A DNA stretch of 25,289 bases, taken from the IMG/VR virus record IMGVR_UViG_3300034418_005549, positions 1-25,289 of that record. The stretch is one strand, 5' to 3'. The notes under the pieces were generated by a model. The model made no database searches. It saw only the letters and a list, made by a program, of their open reading frames with translations, and was not told the origin of the DNA. This document shows, piece after piece, positions 23,532 to 25,289 of this stretch. A program made the position numbers and the translations under genes. The DNA is from a virus. Position 1 is the stretch's first letter. Each line of letters starts with the position of its first letter.

Positions 23532-23664
23532 TTACACCAACCGCCTTGCAGGGCTTGCCGCAGCGCCCGCAGTCGTTCTTGAACCGCCAAAACACGCGGC
23601 ACGCGGCGCACCACCACATCGTTTCATTATGCTGAAATGCCTCGGCGACGGCTTGAGCGACCAC
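23524..23664 (-). CDS. Small zinc-ribbon protein upstream of the methyltransferase (46 aa)
   Basis: The protein begins VAQAVAEAFQHNETMWWCAA and has WWCAAC then CGRCGKPC, that is CxxC and CxxCxxxC knuckles that would hold one zinc. The start GTG 23664 is chosen because GAGG lies seven bases ahead, right after the terminator T-run. An internal ATG, 15 codons later and next to the WWC, is the alternative. It overlaps the methyltransferase by 8 bp, so the two are translationally coupled. Such tiny zinc ribbons often bind nucleic acid or protein partners. A partner role for the methyltransferase is inferred from coupling only. A longer overlapping frame in another phase lacks a ribosome site and motif, so I prefer this one. 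Confidence 0.65.
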   Translation of the reverse strand: MVAQAVAEAFQHNETMWWCAACRVFWRFKNDCGRCGKPCKAVGVND

Positions 23665-23871
23665 GGCGAAACCTCAAAAAAATGCCCCGCCGGTGGAGGA
23701 TGGGCGGCGGGGCGAGTTTTCGGCAACCCGAAAGAGAGATATTGCCCCCGGCGCGGCGTTGACGGTGATCGCAAAAGTTGAAGGGAGGAAGCGACCACCA
23801 TCACCGTTGTTTCACACACCAAGGAGGCAAACCGACTGTTACAAATTGGTGGTCGGTAGGCAAGGGCAAAA
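23665..23871 (-). promoter_or_regulatory. Structured leader RNA upstream of the zinc-ribbon/methyltransferase/TerL genes
   Basis: This 207-bp gap holds no convincing gene, but on the minus strand it shows a chain of inverted repeats. GTCGGT (23852-23857) pairs with ACCGAC (23831-23836). GGTGGTCG (23848-23855) pairs with CGACCACC (23792-23799). ATCACCGT (23800-23807) pairs with ACGGTGAT (23762-23769). TTTCGG (23718-23723) pairs with CCGAAA (23728-23733) around a GTTG loop. A terminator follows at 23676-23713. The first two helices share bases and exclude each other. This is the layout of an attenuator or riboswitch-like leader, but it matches no class I recognise. It may contain a promoter; I see no clear -35/-10 pair. 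Confidence 0.5.
23676..23713 (-). terminator. Intrinsic terminator directly before the zinc-ribbon ribosome site
   Basis: On the minus strand GCCCCGCCG pairs perfectly with CGGCGGGGC (9 bp, 12-base loop) and is followed by A then seven T residues. The GAGG ribosome site of the next gene starts at the very next base (23675). A promoter cannot fit between them, so the downstream packaging genes need read-through or antitermination of this stem, or a separate promoter inside the zinc-ribbon gene. Confidence 0.85.
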
Positions 23872-24243
23872 TTACAGTTTCGGATAAACGAGCGTGTCCT
23901 CCGCAACCTCGGTCGGCCCAGCATCGCGCGCGTTAGCCTCGGTGGCGATCAATTCGGACAATACGAGCGCGTTCCAGACGATCGCGTCGGTATGTTCGAG
24001 GCCATGCGCCATTGCGCCAGGATCGTCGGCGTCGGCGATTTGGCCGCTGCACAGGGCGAGCGCGTGGCGCATCAACGCGTCGAGATACGCCTCGACTGTG
24101 CCGTTGCGCCAGTTTTGATCGCCGTATTGCGCTGCGCCGAAGTCGTTGCGTTCCATCGCTTTGAGCAAACAGGCGTGGCCGGGCAGACGCGCGAGGCGTG
24201 ACCAGCGGGGCTTGTCGGCGTTGTTTTTGCGGAAGGTGGGCAT
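23872..24243 (-). CDS. DUF5664-type dATP/dGTP diphosphohydrolase-like protein (123 aa)
   Basis: The middle of the protein reads FGAAQYGDQNWRNG, then EAYLDALMRHALALCSG, then DADDPGAMAHGLEHTDAIVW. This follows the all-helical MazG-like pattern of the DUF5664 family ('KYGxxNWRxG ... YxxAxxRHLxAxxxG ... HxxHxxxNxxxL'), annotated as the dATP/dGTP diphosphohydrolase N-terminal domain. Members hydrolyse purine dNTPs to dNMPs in some phages, some of them supporting altered DNA bases. Acidic residues expected for Mg2+ binding occur (EAYLDA, DADD). The basic N-terminus (FRKNNADKPRWSR) is also family-like. It lies three bases after the previous stop and ends before the leader and terminator at 23676-23871. 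Activity is inferred from family only. Confidence 0.75.
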   Translation of the reverse strand: MPTFRKNNADKPRWSRLARLPGHACLLKAMERNDFGAAQYGDQNWRNGTVEAYLDALMRHALALCSGQIADADDPGAMAHGLEHTDAIVWNALVLSELIATEANARDAGPTEVAEDTLVYPKL

Positions 24244-24246
24244 GGG

Positions 24247-24507
24247 TTAGGCGGTCTCGGTCAGCTCGTTATGCAGTTCTTCGCAGCGATCCAACAACTC
24301 ACCATGCGCAATCTCGGCGAATTCGTGGGCAATAGATGATCTGCAAGTGTATTGAGTGATGAACCCGTGGCCGTCAGGCGGACAGACGCGGATTTGGAAA
24401 TGTTCAAAGTTTGACTCGAATATCTTTTCAGTAGCGCGACCGGCTTCTTGGGCGGCTTCAATAAGCGCGTTTAGGCGCTTCACGGTTTCAATTTTTTTTT
24501 CGTCCAT
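24247..24507 (-). CDS. Small protein of unknown function with a nine-A tract near its start (86 aa)
   Basis: A mixed helical protein: KRLNALIEAAQEAGRATEKI, then a short beta segment (FEHFQIRVCPPDGHGFITQY), then helices (HEFAEIAHGELLDRCEELHN). No family is recognised. The start is ATG 24507; the ribosome site is weak, with AGGA about 12 bases ahead. Codons 3-6 contain nine consecutive A residues, a slippery tract that could change the reading frame. It lies between TerS and the DUF5664 gene with 3-bp spacing to the latter, so it is probably in the same operon. Confidence 0.6.
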   Translation of the reverse strand: MDEKKIETVKRLNALIEAAQEAGRATEKIFESNFEHFQIRVCPPDGHGFITQYTCRSSIAHEFAEIAHGELLDRCEELHNELTETA

Positions 24508-24601
24508 TGGGGTGTCATCCTGTTTTCAGATTGAGAAAGGGGGGGCTAAGGGGGGCGCCAAATAATAACTGCCCCCGCGTGTCTGAGCGAAGGGGGGGGG
24601 T
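24508..24601. other. Homopolymer-rich gap between TerS and the next gene
   Basis: On the plus strand this 94-bp gap has runs of seven G (24539-24545), six G (24550-24555) and nine G (24592-24600), plus five C (24572-24576), which can pair with a G-run to form a hairpin. No gene is seen. The long G-runs could fold into a G-quadruplex on the plus strand, or serve as a terminase recognition feature; neither is shown by the sequence alone. Confidence 0.6.
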
Positions 24602-25180
24602 CTAGGTGTCGTCCGCCTGGGCGCGTCGGGCGGCTTTCTTGCGCCGGTTCGCGACGCTCTGCTTCGCGCCTTTCAGCAGCCGATCCGTCGCCGCTTCGGC
24701 GTCCATTGTCGCTGGGGTATAACTTCCGTCATCCTTAACCTTTTGATCGTACAAGGCTTTTCGCTTTGGCTGTTCCTCAAGTCGTCCGACTTCGGACGCA
24801 TCGCCGTCGATGACCTTGGTTTGCGCCATCTCGCGCAGGGCCGATGCGAGCGTGACCTCGCCTTTGACCTCGACGTCGAGCTTCTCGGTCCAGCGGCCCT
24901 GCGTCTTGAGGTAAAACATCAGCGATTGCGTGTCGCCGTCGAGCGCTTTTTGCACGAGCGTCTGGGCAACTCGACCTATGGTATTACTTCTACCCTCCTG
25001 ATAAATTTCCATGATTTCAGGGTCTTCCCTACACATCGCGTCGAAGTTCGCCTGACTGATCCGAAAGTATGCGGCGACCTGATTGATGTTCAACAACCCA
25101 GCCAGCCGCCGGAGCTGATCGAGCTCGTCGTCTGTCAGCTTGCGCCGTGCGCCGAATTCTTTGTGTTTGCGCTCAGTCAT
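24602..25180 (-). CDS. Terminase small subunit
   Basis: The 192-residue DNA-recognition subunit of the packaging motor. The N-terminal region RKLTDDELDQLRRLAGLLNI, then QVAAYFRISQANFDAMC, is a helix-turn-helix. It is followed by the helical segment EGRSNTIGRVAQTLVQKALD and GDTQSLMFYLKTQGRWTEK. This 'HTH ... GDTxxxxFYLKTQxxW' layout is a common small-terminase family in alphaproteobacterial phages. The C-terminus is basic and probably binds TerL or DNA (RLLKGAKQSVANRRKKAARR). It starts at ATG 25180, ten bases after the upstream stop. Unusually, TerL is separated from it by four genes and a terminator. Confidence 0.85.
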   Translation of the reverse strand: MTERKHKEFGARRKLTDDELDQLRRLAGLLNINQVAAYFRISQANFDAMCREDPEIMEIYQEGRSNTIGRVAQTLVQKALDGDTQSLMFYLKTQGRWTEKLDVEVKGEVTLASALREMAQTKVIDGDASEVGRLEEQPKRKALYDQKVKDDGSYTPATMDAEAATDRLLKGAKQSVANRRKKAARRAQADDT

Positions 25181-25189
25181 GCGGTCAAT

Positions 25190-25289
25190 TTACCCAACCG
25201 GATCCGGTTTGTCATTGGTATCGGCACGCGGCAGGAACACGTGGTCGATGTTTACGTTGTCCGACTTGTGCGCCGGCACGTCTAAGCGC
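25190..25289 (-). CDS. C-terminal end of an unidentified phage gene, partial
   Basis: The minus strand is open from the right edge to a TAA at 25190-25192, encoding 32 residues that include DVPAHKSDNVNIDHVFLPRA and end TNDKPDPVG. The composition looks coding and the stop lies nine bases before the TerS start, as expected for an upstream operon gene. I do not recognise the protein. The rest is outside the window. Confidence 0.55.
   Translation of the reverse strand, partial: RLDVPAHKSDNVNIDHVFLPRADTNDKPDPVG

Noticed and set aside
23665-23871. Known SAM, SAM-II or SAH riboswitch
   Set aside because: I looked for their conserved cores because a methyltransferase follows, and could not see them by eye. 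A covariance-model search could still overturn this.
23532-23924. Minus-strand 130-aa frame overlapping the leader and the zinc-ribbon gene
   Set aside because: It would translate through the terminator, has Arg/Pro-rich composition and no start signal. The zinc-ribbon frame has GAGG spacing and a Cys4 motif.
24743-25285. Plus-strand frame of 180 aa over the small terminase
   Set aside because: It is antisense to a recognisable TerS helix-turn-helix protein and has no ribosome site.
1-25289. tRNA genes
   Set aside because: I saw no cloverleaf with a TTCRANY T-loop. The 436-469 stem lacks tRNA features.

Overview
The window reads as most of the structural and lysis half of a short-tailed (podovirus-like) double-stranded DNA bacteriophage, or a prophage of one. 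Almost all of it is one tightly packed minus-strand block. Read in the direction of transcription (right to left), the order is: end of an unidentified gene, small terminase, a hypothetical gene, a dATP/dGTP diphosphohydrolase-like gene, a structured leader with a terminator, a zinc-ribbon protein, a ParB-methyltransferase fusion, large terminase, three small genes, portal, a small gene, scaffold, major capsid protein, a small gene, adaptor, nozzle/stabilisation-like protein, two small genes (one GNAT-like), three internal virion (ejection) proteins, five tail fibre/adhesin proteins, and a lysis cassette. No tape measure, tube or sheath gene is present, and the order portal-scaffold-capsid-adaptor-nozzle-ejection-fibre is that of P22/T7-type phages.

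The left end is different. Two plus-strand reading frames converge on the minus-strand block: the last 25 codons of what looks like a tyrosine recombinase (integrase) and an 85-residue unknown protein. They end in a strong UUCG-loop terminator preceded by a perfect 9-bp inverted repeat. A 17-bp exact direct repeat, with copies 300 bp apart, brackets this junction. This suggests a temperate phage with the attachment region possibly nearby.

The host cannot be read directly. Moderately high GC, the fibre families (SIIELSNG/IVIERG fibre motif, poly-glycine adhesin, propeller-type repeats) and the structural gene families resemble phages of marine alphaproteobacteria; this is inference from family resemblance.

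Genes are joined by ATGA, TAATG or TAAATG junctions, suggesting translational coupling along a long late operon. The functional blocks are packaging (TerS, TerL, portal), DNA modification and nucleotide metabolism (methyltransferase, DUF5664), head assembly, DNA ejection, host recognition and lysis (DUF6127-like membrane protein, amidase, holin, nested spanins). The least explained element is the 207-bp leader at 23665-23871. It has competing inverted repeats and a terminator whose T-run directly abuts the ribosome binding site of the zinc-ribbon/methyltransferase/TerL genes, so it looks like a transcription attenuator.
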